64,000 bases of DNA from Megalopta genalis (GCF_051020955.1 NW_027476714.1:1-64000); one strand, 5' to 3'. Shown: positions 23,504 through 36,388, counted from the stretch's first letter. Translations and numbers: made by a program. The notes: generated by a model not told the origin, from the sequence alone.

Positions 23504-24480
23504 TATAAGAAGCTAAATAATTTGTGTTGCATGGATTTGATGCTAAGCCTTCTACTTCGCATTGATTTGAAGCTAAATCATGTGTTTCGCTTGGATTTGA
23601 AGCTAACTCGTTTGTTTCGCATGCAGTTGAAGCTAAATCTTGTATATCACAAGTATTTGAAGCTAAACCATTTGTTTCGCATTGATTTGAAGGTAAATCT
23701 TCTAGTTCGCTTTGATTTGAAGTTAAATCATGTGTTACGCTTGGATTTAAAGCTTACTCGTTTGTTTCGCCTGCATTTGATGCTTTATCACTTATATCGC
23801 AAGTATAAGAAGCTAAATAATTTGTGTTGCATGGATTTGATGCTAAGCCTTCTACTTCGCATTGATTTGAAGCTAAATCATGTGTTTCGCTTGGATTTGA
23901 AGCTAACTCGTTTGTTTCGCATGCAGCTGAAACTAAATCATGTATATCACAAGTATTTGAAGCTAAACCATTTGTTTCGCATGGATTTAAAGGTAAATCT
24001 TCTACTTCCCATTGATTTGAAGTTAATCAAGTGTTACGTTTGGATTTGAAGATCACTGGTTTGTTTCACCTGCATTTGAAGCTATATCACTTATATTGCA
24101 AGTATACGAAGCTAAATAATTTGTGTCGCATGGATTTGATGCTAAGCCTTCTATTTCGCATTGATTTGAAGCTAAATCATGTGTTTCGCTTGGATTTGAA
24201 GCTAACTCGTTTGTTTCGCATGCAGCTGAAACTAAATCATGTATATCACAAGTATTTGAAGCTAAACCATTTGTTTCGCATGGATTTAAAGGTAAATCTT
24301 CTACTTCCCATTGATTTGAAGTTAAATCAAGTGTTACGTTTGGATTTGAAGATCACTGGTTTGTTTCACCTGCATTTGAAGCTATATCACTTATATTGCA
24401 AGTATACGAAGCTAAATAATTTGTGTCGCATGGATTTGATGCTAAGCCTTCTATTTCGCATTTATTTGAAGCTAAATCAT

Positions 24481-24500
24481 GTGTTTGAAGTTTCGCTTGG
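24481..24500 (+). repeat. 7-bp insertion marker in unit 2, copy 1
   Basis: Unit 2 reads GTGTTTGAAGTTTCGCTTGG where the norm is GTGTTTCGCTTGG, a 7-bp gain (GAAGTTT) that breaks the open plus frame. The identical event is found at 27455 and 30911, so these three places descend from one mutated HOR. Confidence 0.9.
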
Positions 24501-25294
24501 ATTTGAAGGTAACTCGTTTGTTTCGCATGCAGCTGAAGCTAAATCATGTATATCACAATTATTTGAAGCTAAACCATTTGTTTCGCATGGATTTGAAGGT
24601 AAATCTTCTACTTCCCATTGATTTGAAGTTAAATCAAGTGTTACGCTTGGATTTCAAGATCACTCGTTTGTTTCACCTGCATTTGAAGCTTTATCACTTA
24701 TATCGCAAGTATAAGAAGCTATATAATTTGTGTTGCATGGATTTGATGCTAAGCCTTCTACTTCGCATTGATTTGAAGCTAAATCATGTGTTTCGCTTGG
24801 ATTTGAAGTTAACTCGTTTGTTTTGCATGCTGTTGAAGCTAAATCATGTATATCACAAGTATTTGAAGCTAAACCATTTGTTTCGCATGGATTTGAACCT
24901 AAATCTTCTACTTCGCATTGATTTGAAGTTAAATCATGTGTTTCGCTTGGATTTGAAGCTAACTCGTTTGTTTCGCATGCAGTTGAAGCTCAATCATGTT
25001 TATCACAAGTATCTGAAGCTAAACCATTTGTTTCGAATGGATTTGAAGGTAAATCTTCTACCTCGCATTGATTTGAAGCTAAATCATGTGTTATGCTTCG
25101 ATTTAAAGCTCACTCGTTTGTTTCGCCTGCATTTGAAGCTTTATCACTTATATCGCAAGTATAAGAAGCTATATAATTTGTGTTGCATGGATTTGATGCT
25201 AAGCCTTCTACTTCGCATTGATTTGAAGCTAAATCATGTGTTTCGCTTGGATTTGAAGTTAACTCGTTTGTTTCGCATGCTGTTGAAGCTAAAT

Positions 25295-26190
25295 CATGTA
25301 TATCACAAGTATTTGAAGCTAAACCATTTGTTTCGCATGGATTTAAAGGTAAATCTTCTACTTCCCATTGATTTGAAGTTAAATCAAGTGTTACGTTTGG
25401 ATGTGAAGATCACTGGTTTGTTTCACCTGCATTTGAAGCTATATCACTTATATTGCAAGTATACGAAGCTAAATAATTTGTGTCGCATGGATTTGATGCT
25501 AAGCCTTCTATTTCGCATTGATTTGAAGCTAAATCATGTGTTTCGCTTGCATTTGAAGCTAACTCGTTTGTTTCGCATGCAGCTGAAGCTAAATCATGTA
25601 TATCACAAGTATTTGAAGCTAAACCATTTGTTTCGCATGGATTTGAAGATAAATCTTCTATTTCGCATTGATTTGAATTTAAATCATGTGTTACGCTTGG
25701 ATTTAAAGCCCCTCGTTTGTTTCGCCTGAATTTGAAGCTTTATCACTTATATCGCAAGTATAAGAAGCTTAATAATTTGTGTTGCATGGATTTGATGCTA
25801 AGCCTTCTACTTCGCATTGATTTGAAGCTAAATCATGTGTTTCGCTTTGATTTGAAGCTAACTCGTTTGTTTCGCATGCAGCTGAATCTAAATCATGTAT
25901 ATCAAAAGTATTTGAAGCTAAACCATTTGTTTCGCATGGATTTGAAGGTAAATCTTCTACTTCCCATTGATTTGAAGTTAAATCAAGTGTTACGCTCGGA
26001 TTTGAAGATCACTCGTTTGTTTCACCTGCATTTGAAGCTATATCACTTATATTGCAAGTATACGAAGCTAAATAATTTGTGTCGCATGGATTTGATGCTA
26101 AGCCTTCTATTTCGAATTGATTTGAATCTAAATCATGTGTTTTTCTTGGATTTGAAGCTAACTCGTTTTTTTCGCATGCAGCTGAAGCTA
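25295..26190 (+). repeat. Right copy of 2.855-kb-spaced duplication (partner 22440-23335)
   Basis: It carries the AAGCCCCTCG shortened unit and the TGTGTTTTTCTTGG variant in the same order as the left copy. One local difference is the CGCTTTGATTTG unit near 25848. Confidence 0.8.
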
Positions 26191-26198
26191 ATCATGTA

Positions 26199-27207
26199 TA
26201 TCGCAAGTATAAGAAGCTAAATAATTTTTGTTGCATGGATTTGATGCTAAGACTTCTACTTCGCATTGATTTGAAGCTAAATCATGTGTTTCGCTTGGAT
26301 TTGTAGCTAACTCGTTTGTTTCGCATGCAGCTGAACAAATTCATGTGTATCACAAGTATTTGAAGCTGAACCATTTGTTTCGCATGGATTTGAAGTTAAA
26401 TCACGTGTTACGCTTGGTTTTGAAGATCACTCGTTTGTTTCGTCTGCATTTGAAGCTATATCACTTATATCGCAAGTATACCAAGCTAAATAATTTGTGT
26501 TGCATGGATTTGATGCTAAGCCTTCTATTTCGCATTGATTTGAAGCTAAATCATGTGTTTCGCTTGGATTTGAAGCTAACTCGTTTGTTTCGCATGCAGT
26601 TGAAGCTAAATCATGTATATCACAAGTATTTGAAGCTAAACCATTTGTTTCGCATGGATTTGAAGGTAAATCTTCTACTTCGCTTTGATTTGAAGTTAAA
26701 TCATGTGTTACGCTTGGATTTAAAGCTCACTCGTTTGTTTCGCCTGCATTTGATGCTTTATCACTTATATTGCAAATATACGAAGCTAAATAATTTGTGT
26801 CGCATGGATTTGATGCTAAGCCTTCTATTTCGCATTGATTTGAAGCAAAATCATGTGTTTCGCTTGGATTTGTAGCTAACTCGTTTGTTTCGCATGCAGC
26901 TGAAGCTAAATCATGTATATCACAAGTATTTGAAGCTAAACCATTTGTTTCGCCTGGATTTGAAGGTAAATCTCCTACTTCCCATTGATTTGAAGTTAAA
27001 TCATGTGTTACGCTTGGATTTCAAGATCACTCGTTTGTTTCACCTGCATTTGAAGCTATATCACTTATATCGCAAGTATACGAAGCTAAATAATTTGTGT
27101 CGCATGGATTTGATGCTAAGCCTTCTATTTCGCATTGATTTGAAGCTAAATCATGTGTTTCGCTTGGATTTGAAGCTAACTCGTTTGTTTCGCATGCAGC
27201 TGAAGCT
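26199..27207 (+). repeat. Left copy of near-identical 1-kb duplication (partner 33081-34089)
   Basis: The segments are collinear for about 1,009 bp at a constant offset of 6882. By eye there is a single substitution (GGTTTTGAAGATC near 26417 against GGATTTGAAGATC). Shared rarities are the shortened CTGAACAAATTC unit, TATACCAAGC, GCAAATATACG, TTTCGCCTGG and GATTTCAAGATC. Among copies more than 5 kb apart this is the closest match I could verify, so the transfer is young. Confidence 0.9.
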
Positions 27208-27454
27208 AAATCATGTATATCACAAGTATTTGAAGATAAACCATTTGTTTCGCATGGATTTAAAGGTAAATCTTCTACTTCCCATTGATTTGAAGTTAAA
27301 TCAAGTGTTACGTTTGGATTTGAAGATCACTGGTTTGTTTCACCTGCATTTGAAGCTATATCACTTATATTGCAAGTATACGAAGCTAAATAATTTGTGT
27401 CGCATGGATTTGATGCTAAGCCTTCTATTTCGCATTTATTTGAAGCTAAATCAT

Positions 27455-27474
27455 GTGTTTGAAGTTTCGCTTGG
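27455..27474 (+). repeat. 7-bp insertion marker in unit 2, copy 2
   Basis: Same GAAGTTT insertion as at 24481. The surrounding 24211-24660 and 27185-27634 match at an offset of 2974. Confidence 0.9.
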
Positions 27475-28440
27475 ATTTGAAGGTAACTCGTTTGTTTCGC
27501 ATGCAGCTGAAGCTAAATCATGTATATCACAATTATTTGAAGCTAAACCATTTGTTTCGCATGGATTTGAAGGTAAATCTTCTACTTCCCATTGATTTGA
27601 AGTTAAATCAAGTGTTACGCTTGGATTTGAAGATCACTCGTTTGTTTCACCTGCATTTGAAGCTATATCACTTATATCGCAAATATATGAAGCTAAATAA
27701 TTTGTGTTGCATGGATTTGATGCTAAGTCTTCTACTTCGCATTGATTTGAAGCTAAATCATGTGTTTCGCTTGGATTTGAAGCTAACTCGTTTGTTTCGC
27801 ATGCAGTTGAAGCTCAATCATGTTTATCACAAGTATCTGAAGCTAAACCATTTGTTTCGAATGGATTTGAAGGTAAATCTTCTACTTCGCATTGATTTGA
27901 AGCTAAATCATGTGTTATGCTTCGATTTAAAGCTCACTCGTTTGTTTCGCCTGCATTTGAAGCTTTATCACTTATATCGCAAGTATAAGAAGCTATATAA
28001 TTTGTGTTGCATGGATTTGATGCTAAGCCTTCTACTTCGCATTGATTTGAAGCTAAATCATGTGTTTCGCTTGGATTTGAAGTTAACTCGTTTGTTTCGC
28101 ATGCAGTTGAAGCTATATCACTTATATCGCAAGTATAAGAAGCTAAATAATTTGTGTTGCATGGATTTGATGGTAAGCCTTCTACTTCGCATTGATTTGA
28201 AGTTAAATCATGTGTTTCCCTTGGTGTGAAGCTAAATCGTTTGTTTCGCATGCAGCTGAAGCAAATTCATGTGTATCACAAGTATTTGAAGCTAAACCAT
28301 TTGTTTCGCATGGATTTGAACCTAAATCTTCTACTTCGCATTGATTTGAAGTTAAATCATGTGTTTCGCTTGGATTTGAAGCTAACTCGTTTGTTTCGCA
28401 TGCAGTTGAAGCTATATCACTTATATCGCAAGTATAAGAA

Positions 28441-29160
28441 GCTAAATAATTTGTGTTGCATGGATTTGATGGTAAGCCTTCTACTTCGCATTGATTTGAA
28501 GCTAAATCATGTGTTTCGCTTGGATTTGAAGTTAACTCGTTTGTTTCGCATGCTGTTGAAGCTAAATCATGTATATCACAAGTATTTGAAGCTAAACCAT
28601 TTGTTTCGCATGGATTTGAACCTAAATCTTCTACTTCGCATTGATTTGAAGTTAAATCATGTGTTTCGCTTGGATTTGAAGCTAACTCGTTTGTTTCGCA
28701 TGCAGTTGAAGCTATATCACTTATATCGCAAGTATAAGAAGCTAAATAATTTGTGTTGCATGGATTTGATGGTAAGCCTTCTACTTCGCATTGATTTGAA
28801 GTTAAATCATGTGTTTCCCTTGGGTGTGAAGCTAAATCGTTTGTTTCGCATGCAGCTGAAGCAAATTCATGTGTATCACAAGTATTTGAAGCTGAACCAT
28901 TTGTTTCGCATGGATTTGAAGTTAAAGCTTCTACTTCGCATTGATTTGAAGTTAAATCATGTGTTACGCTTGGATTTAAAGCTCACTCGTTTGTTTCACC
29001 TGCATTTGAAGCTTTATCACTTATATCGCAAGTATAAGAAGCTAAATGATTTGTGTTGCATGGATTTGATGCTAAGCCTTCTACTTCGCATTGATTTGAA
29101 GCTAAATGATGTGTTTCGCTTGGATTTGAAGCTAACTCGTTTGTTTCGCATGCAGTTGAA
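28441..29160 (+). repeat. First copy of a 900-bp-period direct repeat (partner 29341-30060)
   Basis: 720 bp are collinear at an offset of exactly 900 with about four substitutions by eye. Both copies contain the GAACCTAAATC unit 6, a 4/9 contraction, the CCCTTGGGTGTGAA haplotype and GTTAAAGCTTCTAC. Confidence 0.88.
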
Positions 29161-29340
29161 GCTCAATCATGTTTATCACAAGTATCTGAAGCTAAACCAT
29201 TTGTTTCGAATGGATTTGAAGGTAAATCTTCTACTTCGCATTGATTTGAAGCTAAATCATGTGTTATGCTTCGATTTAAAGCTCACTCGTTTGTTTCGCC
29301 TGCATTTGAAGCTTTATCACTTATATCGCAAGTATAAGAA

Positions 29341-30060
29341 GCTATATAATTTGTGTTGCATGGATTTGATGCTAAGCCTTCTACTTCGCATTGATTTGAA
29401 GCTAAATCATGTGTTTCGCTTGGATTTGAAGTTAACTCGTTTGTTTCGCATGCTGTTGAAGCTAAATCATGTATATCACAAGTATTTGAAGCTAAACCAT
29501 TTGTTTCGCATGGATTTGAACCTAAATCTTCTACTTCGCATTGATTTGAAGATAAATCATGTGTTTCGCTTGGATTTGAAGCTAACTCGTTTGTTTCGCA
29601 TGCAGTTGAAGCTATATCACTTATATCGCAAGTATAAGAAGCTAAATAATTTGTGTTGCATGGATTTGATGGTAAGCCTTCTACTTCGCATTGATTTGAA
29701 GTTAAATCATGTGTTTCCCTTGGGTGTGAAGCTAAATCGTTTGTTTCGCATGCAGCTGAAGCAAATTCATGTGTATCACAAGTATTTGAAGCTGAACCAT
29801 TTGTTTCGCATGGATTTGAAGTTAAAGCTTCTACTTCGCATTGATTTGAAGTTAAATCATGTGTTACGCTTGGATTTAAAGCTCACTCGTTTGTTTCACC
29901 TGCATTTGAAGCTTTATCACTTATATCGCAAGTATAAGAAGCTAAATGATTTGTGTTGCATGGATTTGATGCTAAGCCTTCTACTTCGCATTGATTTGAA
30001 GCTAAATCATGTGTTTCGCTTGGATTTGAAGCTAACTCGTTTGTTTCGCATGCAGTTGAA
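29341..30060 (+). repeat. Second copy of a 900-bp-period direct repeat (partner 28441-29160)
   Basis: Same order of variant units as the first copy. Differences include GCTATATAATTTG against GCTAAATAATTTG at the left edge and AAATCATG against AAATGATG near the right edge. A third, partial relative lies near 31210-31700. Confidence 0.88.
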
Positions 30061-30910
30061 GCTAAATCATGTATATCACAAGTATTTGAATCTAAACTAT
30101 TTGTTTCGCATAGATTTGAAGGTAAATCTTCTACTTCGCTTTGATTTGAAGTTAAATCATGTGTTACGCTTGGATTTAAAGCTCACTCGTTTGTTTCGCC
30201 TGCATTTGACGCTTTATCACTTATATCGCAAGTATAAGAAGCTAAATAATTTGTGTTGCATGGATTTGATGCTAACCCTTCTACTTCGCATTGATTTGAA
30301 GCTAAATCATGTGTTTCGCTTGGATTTGAAGTTAACTCGTTTGTTTCGCATGCTGTTGAAGCTAAATCATGTATATCACAAGTATTTGAAGCTAAACCAT
30401 TTGTTTCGCATTGATTTGAAGGTAAATCTTCTAGTTCGCTTTGATTTGAAGTTAAATCATGTGTTACGCTTGGATTTAAAGCTTACTCGTTTGTTTCGCC
30501 TGCATTTGATGCTTTATCACTTATATCGCAAGTATAAGAAGCTAAATAATTTGTGTTGCATGGATTTGATGCTAAGCCTTCTACTTCGAATTGATTTGAA
30601 GCTAAATCATGTGTTTCGCTTGGATTTGAAGCTAACTCGTTTGTTTCGCATGCAGCTGAAACTAAATCATGTATATCACAAGTATTTGAAGCTAAACCAT
30701 TTGTTTCGCATGGATTTAAAGGTAAATCTTCTACTTCCCATTGATTTGAAGTTAAATCAAGTGTTACGTTTGGATTTGAAGATCACTGGTTTGTTTCACC
30801 TGCATTTGAAGCTATATCACTTATATTGCAAGTATACGAAGCTAAATAATTTGTGTCGCATGGATTTGATGCTAAGCCTTCTTTTTCGCATTTATTTGAA
30901 GCTAAATCAT

Positions 30911-30930
30911 GTGTTTGAAGTTTCGCTTGG
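30911..30930 (+). repeat. 7-bp insertion marker in unit 2, copy 3
   Basis: Same insertion, at an offset of 3456 from copy 2; flanks 30856-31190 match 27400-27734. Small private changes nearby include CTTTTTCGC near 30880 and CTACTTTCCATTG near 31040. Confidence 0.9.
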
Positions 30931-33080
30931 ATTTGAAGGTAACTCGTTTGTTTCGCATGCAGCTGAAGCTAAATCATGTATATCACAATTATTTGAAGCT
31001 AAACCATTTGTTTCGCATGGATTTGAAGGTAAATCTTCTACTTTCCATTGATTTGAAGTTAAATCAAGTGTTACGCTTGGATTTGAAGATCACTCGTTTG
31101 TTTCACCTGCATTTGAAGCTATATCACTTATATCGCAAATATATGAAGCTAAATAATTTGTGTTGCATGGATTTGATGCTAAGCCTTCTACTTCGCATTG
31201 ATTTGAAGCTAAATCATGTGTTTCCCTTGGGTGTGAAGCTAAATCGTTTGTTTCGCATGCAGCTGAAGCAAATTCATGTGTATCACAAGTATTTGAAGCT
31301 GAACCATTTGTTTCGCATGGATTTGAAGTTAAAGCTTCTACTTCGCATTGATTTGAAGTTAAATCATGTGTTACGCTTGGATTTAAAGCTCACTCGTTTG
31401 TTTCACCTGCATTTGAAGCTTTATCACTTATATCGCAAGTATAAGAAGCTAAATGATTTGTGTTGCATGTATTTGATGCTAAGCCTTCTACTTCGCATTG
31501 ATTTGAAGCTAAATCATGTGTTTCGCTTGGATTTGAAGCTAACTCGTTTGTTTCGCATGCAGTTGAAGCTAAATCATGTATATCACAAGTATTTGAATCT
31601 AAACTATTTGTTTCGCATAGATTTGAAGGTAAATCTTCTACTTCGCTTTGATTTGAAGTTAAATCATGTGTTACGCTTGGATTTAAAGCTCACTCGTTTG
31701 TTTCGCCTGCATTTGAAGCTATATCACTTATATTGCAAGTATACGAAGCTAAATAATTTGTGTCGCATGGATTTGATGCTAAGCCTTCTATTTCGAATTG
31801 ATTTGAATCTAAATCATGTGTTTTTCTTGGATTTGAAGCTAACTCGCTTTTTTCGCATGCAGCTGAAGCTAAATCATGTATATCACATGTATTTGAAGCT
31901 AAACCATTTGTTTCGCATGGATTTGAAGGTAAATCTTCTACTTCCCATTGATTTGAAGTTAAATCATGTGTTACGCTTGGATTTTAAGCTCACTCGTTTG
32001 TTTCGCATGCAGCTGAAGCTAAATCATGTATATCACAAGTATTTGAAGCTGAACCATTTGTTCCGCATTGATTTGAAGGTAAATCTTCTACTTCGTATTG
32101 ATTTGAATTTAAATCATGTGTTACGCTTGGATTTTAAGCTCACTCGTTTGTTTCGCATGCAGCTGAAGCTAAATCATGTATATCACAAGTATTTGAAGCT
32201 GAACCATTTGTTTCGCATTGATTTGAAGGTAAATCTTCTACTTCGTATTGATTTGAATTTAAATCATGTGTTACGCTTGGATTTTAAGCTAACTCGTTTG
32301 TTTCGCATGCAGCTGAAGCTAAATCATGTATATCACAAGTATTTGAAGCTAAACCATTTGTTTCGCATGGATTTGAAGGTAAATCTTCTACTTCGCATTG
32401 ATTTGAAGTTAAATCACGTGTTACGCTTGGATTTGAAGATCACTCGTTTGTTTCGACTGCATTTGAAGCTATATCACTTATATCGCAAGTATACGAAGCT
32501 AAATAATTTGTGTCGCATGGATTTGAAGCTAAGCCTTCTACTTCGCTTTGATTTGAAGCTAAATCATGTGTATCGCTTGGAATTGAAGCTAACTCGTTTG
32601 TTTCGCATGCAGCTGAAGCTAAATCATGTATATCACAAGTATTTGAAGCTAAACCATTTGCTTCGCTTGGATTTGAAGTTAAATCTTCTACTTCCCGTTG
32701 ATTTGAAGTTAAATCATGTGTTACGCTTGTATTTGAAGATCACTCGTGTGTTTCGCCTGCATTTGAAGCTTTATCACTTATATCGCAAGTATAAGAAGCT
32801 AAATAATTTGTGTTGCATGGATTTGAGGCTAAGCCTTCTACTTCGCATTGATTTGAAGCTAAATCATGTGTTTCGCTTGGATTTGAAGCTAACTCGTTTG
32901 ATTCGCATGCAGTTGAAGCTAAACCATGTATATCACAAGTATTTGAAGCTAAACCATTTGTTTCGCATGGATTTGAAGGTAAATCTTCTACTTCGCATTG
33001 ATTTGAAGTTAAATCATGTGTTACGCTTGGATTTGAAGCTAACTCGTTTGTTTCGCCTGCATTTGAAGCTTTATCACTTA

Positions 33081-34089
33081 TATCGCAAGTATAAGAAGCT
33101 AAATAATTTTTGTTGCATGGATTTGATGCTAAGACTTCTACTTCGCATTGATTTGAAGCTAAATCATGTGTTTCGCTTGGATTTGTAGCTAACTCGTTTG
33201 TTTCGCATGCAGCTGAACAAATTCATGTGTATCACAAGTATTTGAAGCTGAACCATTTGTTTCGCATGGATTTGAAGTTAAATCACGTGTTACGCTTGGA
33301 TTTGAAGATCACTCGTTTGTTTCGTCTGCATTTGAAGCTATATCACTTATATCGCAAGTATACCAAGCTAAATAATTTGTGTTGCATGGATTTGATGCTA
33401 AGCCTTCTATTTCGCATTGATTTGAAGCTAAATCATGTGTTTCGCTTGGATTTGAAGCTAACTCGTTTGTTTCGCATGCAGTTGAAGCTAAATCATGTAT
33501 ATCACAAGTATTTGAAGCTAAACCATTTGTTTCGCATGGATTTGAAGGTAAATCTTCTACTTCGCTTTGATTTGAAGTTAAATCATGTGTTACGCTTGGA
33601 TTTAAAGCTCACTCGTTTGTTTCGCCTGCATTTGATGCTTTATCACTTATATTGCAAATATACGAAGCTAAATAATTTGTGTCGCATGGATTTGATGCTA
33701 AGCCTTCTATTTCGCATTGATTTGAAGCAAAATCATGTGTTTCGCTTGGATTTGTAGCTAACTCGTTTGTTTCGCATGCAGCTGAAGCTAAATCATGTAT
33801 ATCACAAGTATTTGAAGCTAAACCATTTGTTTCGCCTGGATTTGAAGGTAAATCTCCTACTTCCCATTGATTTGAAGTTAAATCATGTGTTACGCTTGGA
33901 TTTCAAGATCACTCGTTTGTTTCACCTGCATTTGAAGCTATATCACTTATATCGCAAGTATACGAAGCTAAATAATTTGTGTCGCATGGATTTGATGCTA
34001 AGCCTTCTATTTCGCATTGATTTGAAGCTAAATCATGTGTTTCGCTTGGATTTGAAGCTAACTCGTTTGTTTCGCATGCAGCTGAAGCT
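33081..34089 (+). repeat. Right copy of near-identical 1-kb duplication (partner 26199-27207)
   Basis: It matches 26199-27207 through all rare markers. The left boundary lies where the partner has an out-of-register junction; the right boundary is where this copy runs into a 4/9 hybrid unit (GCTGAAGCTTTATCAC). Confidence 0.9.
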
Positions 34090-34258
34090 TTATCACTTAT
34101 ATCGCAAGTATAAGAAGCTAAATAATTTGTGTTGCATGGATTTGATGCTAAGCCTTCTACTTCGCATTGATTTGAAGCTAAATCATGTGTTTCGCTTGGA
34201 TTTGAAGCTAACTCGTTTGTTTCGCATGCAGCCGAAGCTAAATCATGTGTATCACAAG

Positions 34259-34288
34259 TATTTGAAGCTAAATAATTTGTGTTGCATG
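34259..34288 (+). repeat. Hybrid unit 5/10 (half-repeat contraction)
   Basis: The unit begins as unit 5 (TATTTGAAGC) after unit 4 but ends as unit 10 (AATAATTTGTGTTGCATG) and is followed by unit 1, so 150 bp is missing from this HOR. The same hybrid occurs near 38699, 52099, 57799 and 59869. Confidence 0.85.
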
Positions 34289-34588
34289 GATTTGATGCTG
34301 AGCCTTCTACTTCGCATTGATTTGAAGCTAAATCATGTGTTTCGCTTGGATTTGAAGCTAACTCGTTTCTTTCGCATGAAGCTGAAGCTAAATCATGTAT
34401 ATCAAAAGTATTTGAAGCTAAACCATTTGTTTCGCATGGATTTGAAGGTAAATCTTCTACTTCCCATTGATTTGAAGTTAAATCAAGTGTTACGCTCCGA
34501 TTTGAAGATCACTCGTTTGTTTCACCTGCATTTGAAGCTATATCACTTATATTGCAAGTATACGAAGCTAAATAATTTGTGTCGCATG

Positions 34589-35488
34589 GATTTGATGCTA
34601 AGCCTTCTATTTCGCATTGATTTGAAGCTAAATCATGTGTTTCGCTTGGATTTGAAGCTAACTCGTTTGTTTCGCATGCAGCTGAAACTAAATCATGTAT
34701 ATCACAAGTATTTGAAGCTAAACCATTTGTTTCGCATGGATTTAAAGGTAAATCTTCTACTTCCCATTGATTTGAAGTTAAATCAAGTGTTACGTTTGGA
34801 TGTGAAGATCACTGGTTTGTTTCACCTGCATTTGAAGCTATATCACTTATATTGCAAGTATACGAAGCTAAATAATTTGTGTCGCATGGATTTGATGCTA
34901 AGCCTTCTATTTCGCATTGATTTGAAGCTAAATCATGTGTTTCGCTTGGATTTGAAGCTAACTCGTTTGTTTCGCATGCAGCTGAAACTAAATCATGTAT
35001 ATCACAAGTATTTGAAGCTAAACCATTTGTTTCGCATGGATTTAAAGGTAAATCTTCTACTTCCCATTGATTTGAAGTTAAATCAAGTGTTACGTTTGGA
35101 TGTGAAGATCACTGGTTTGTTTCACCTGCATTTGAAGCTATATCACTTATATTGCAAGTATACGAAGCTAAATAATTTGTGTCGCATGGATTTGATGCTA
35201 AGCCTTCTATTTCGCATTGATTTGAAGCTAAATCATGTGTTTCGCTTGGATTTGAAGCTAACTCGTTTGTTTCGCATGCAGCTGAAACTAAATCATGTAT
35301 ATCACAAGTATTTGAAGCTAAACCATTTGTTTCGCATGGATTTAAAGGTAAATCTTCTACTTCCCATTGATTTGAAGTTAAATCAAGTGTTACGTTTGGA
35401 TGTGAAGATCACTGGTTTGTTTCACCTGCATTTGAAGCTATATCACTTATATTGCAAGTATACGAAGCTAAATAATTTGTGTCGCATG
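34589..35488 (+). repeat. Three identical 300-bp HORs in tandem
   Basis: HORs at 34589-34888, 34889-35188 and 35189-35488 look base-identical by eye, including rare GCTGAAACTAAATC, GATTTAAAGG, CGTTTGGATGTGAAG and ATCACTGGTTTG variants. The next HOR starts to differ (GCATTCTATTTCGCATTAA near 35504). Identity of this degree between adjacent HORs indicates very recent tandem amplification, or an assembly collapse or expansion. Confidence 0.88.
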
Positions 35489-36088
35489 GATTTGATGCTA
35501 AGCATTCTATTTCGCATTAATTTGAAGCTAAATCATGTGTTTCGCTTGGATTTGAAGCTAACTCGTTTGTTTCGCATGCAGCTGAAGCTAAATCATGTAT
35601 ATCACAAGTATTTGAAGCTAAACCAATTGTTTCGCATGGATTTGAAGGTAAATCTTCTACTTCGCATTGATTTGAAGTTAAATCATGTGTTACGCTTGGA
35701 TCTAATGCTTACTCGTTTGTTTCGCCTGCATTTGAAGCTTTATCACTTATATCGCAAGTATAAGAAGCTAAATAATTTGTGTTGCATGGATTTGATGCTA
35801 AGCCTACTACTTCGCATTGATTTGAACCTAAATCATGTGTTTCGCTTGGATTTGAAGCTAACTCGTTTGTTTCGCATGCAGCTGAAGCTAAATCATGTAT
35901 ATCACAAGTATTTGAAGCTAAACCAATTGTTTCGCATGGATTTGAAGGTAAATCTTCTACTTCGCATTGATTTGAAGTTAAATCATGTGTTACGCTTGGA
36001 TCTAAAGCTTACTCGTTTGTTTCGCCTGCATTTGAAGCTTTATAACTTATATCGCAAGTATAAGAAGCTAAATAATTTGTGTTGCATG

Positions 36089-36388
36089 GATTTGATGCTA
36101 ATCCTTCTACTTCGCATTGATTTGAAGCTAAATCATGTGTTTCGCTTGGATTTGAAGCTAACTCGTTTGTTTCGCATGCAGTTGAATCTAAATCATGTAT
36201 ATCACAAGTATCTGAAGCTAAACCATTTGTTTCGCATGGATTTGAAGGTAAATCTTCTACTTCGCATTGATTTGAAGTTAAATCATGTGTTACGCTTGGA
36301 TTTAAAGCTCACTCGTTTGTTTCGCCTGCATTTGAAGCTTTATCACTTATATCGAAAGTATAAGAAGCTAAATAATTTGTGTTGCATG
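36089..36388 (+). repeat. Near-consensus 300-bp HOR (units 1-10), reference copy
   Basis: Ten 30-bp units start at 36089, 36119, 36149, 36179, 36209, 36239, 36269, 36299, 36329 and 36359. Read in the open plus frame they give, in order, peptides close to DLMLILLLRI, DLKLNHVFRL, DLKLTRLFRM, QLNLNHVYHK, YLKLNHLFRM, DLKVNLLLRI, DLKLNHVLRL, DLKLTRLFRL, HLKLYHLYRK and YKKLNNLCCM. Units 1/6, 2/7, 3/8, 4/9 and 5/10 share diagnostic bases: CTTCTACTTCGCATT in 1 and 6, ATCATGTGTT in 2 and 7, CTCGTTTGTTTCGC in 3 and 8, TATATC with CAAG in 4 and 9, and AATTTGTGTTGCATG (or a close form) in 10 against CCATTTGTTTCGCATG in 5. The HOR is therefore a diverged duplication of a 150-bp block. Confidence 0.93.

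Larger units (their letters stand above)
28226..31051 (+). other. 941-codon open frame in the satellite, probably not a gene
   Basis: It opens at GTG within the CCCTTGGTGTGAA unit, where a base has been lost. It ends about 45 codons after the 7-bp GAAGTTT insertion at 30911 pushes it into the FEAK-type frame, where it meets a TGA in CCATTGATTT. The last residues (AEAKSCISQ, FEAKPFVSHG) show the frame change directly. Confidence 0.25.
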
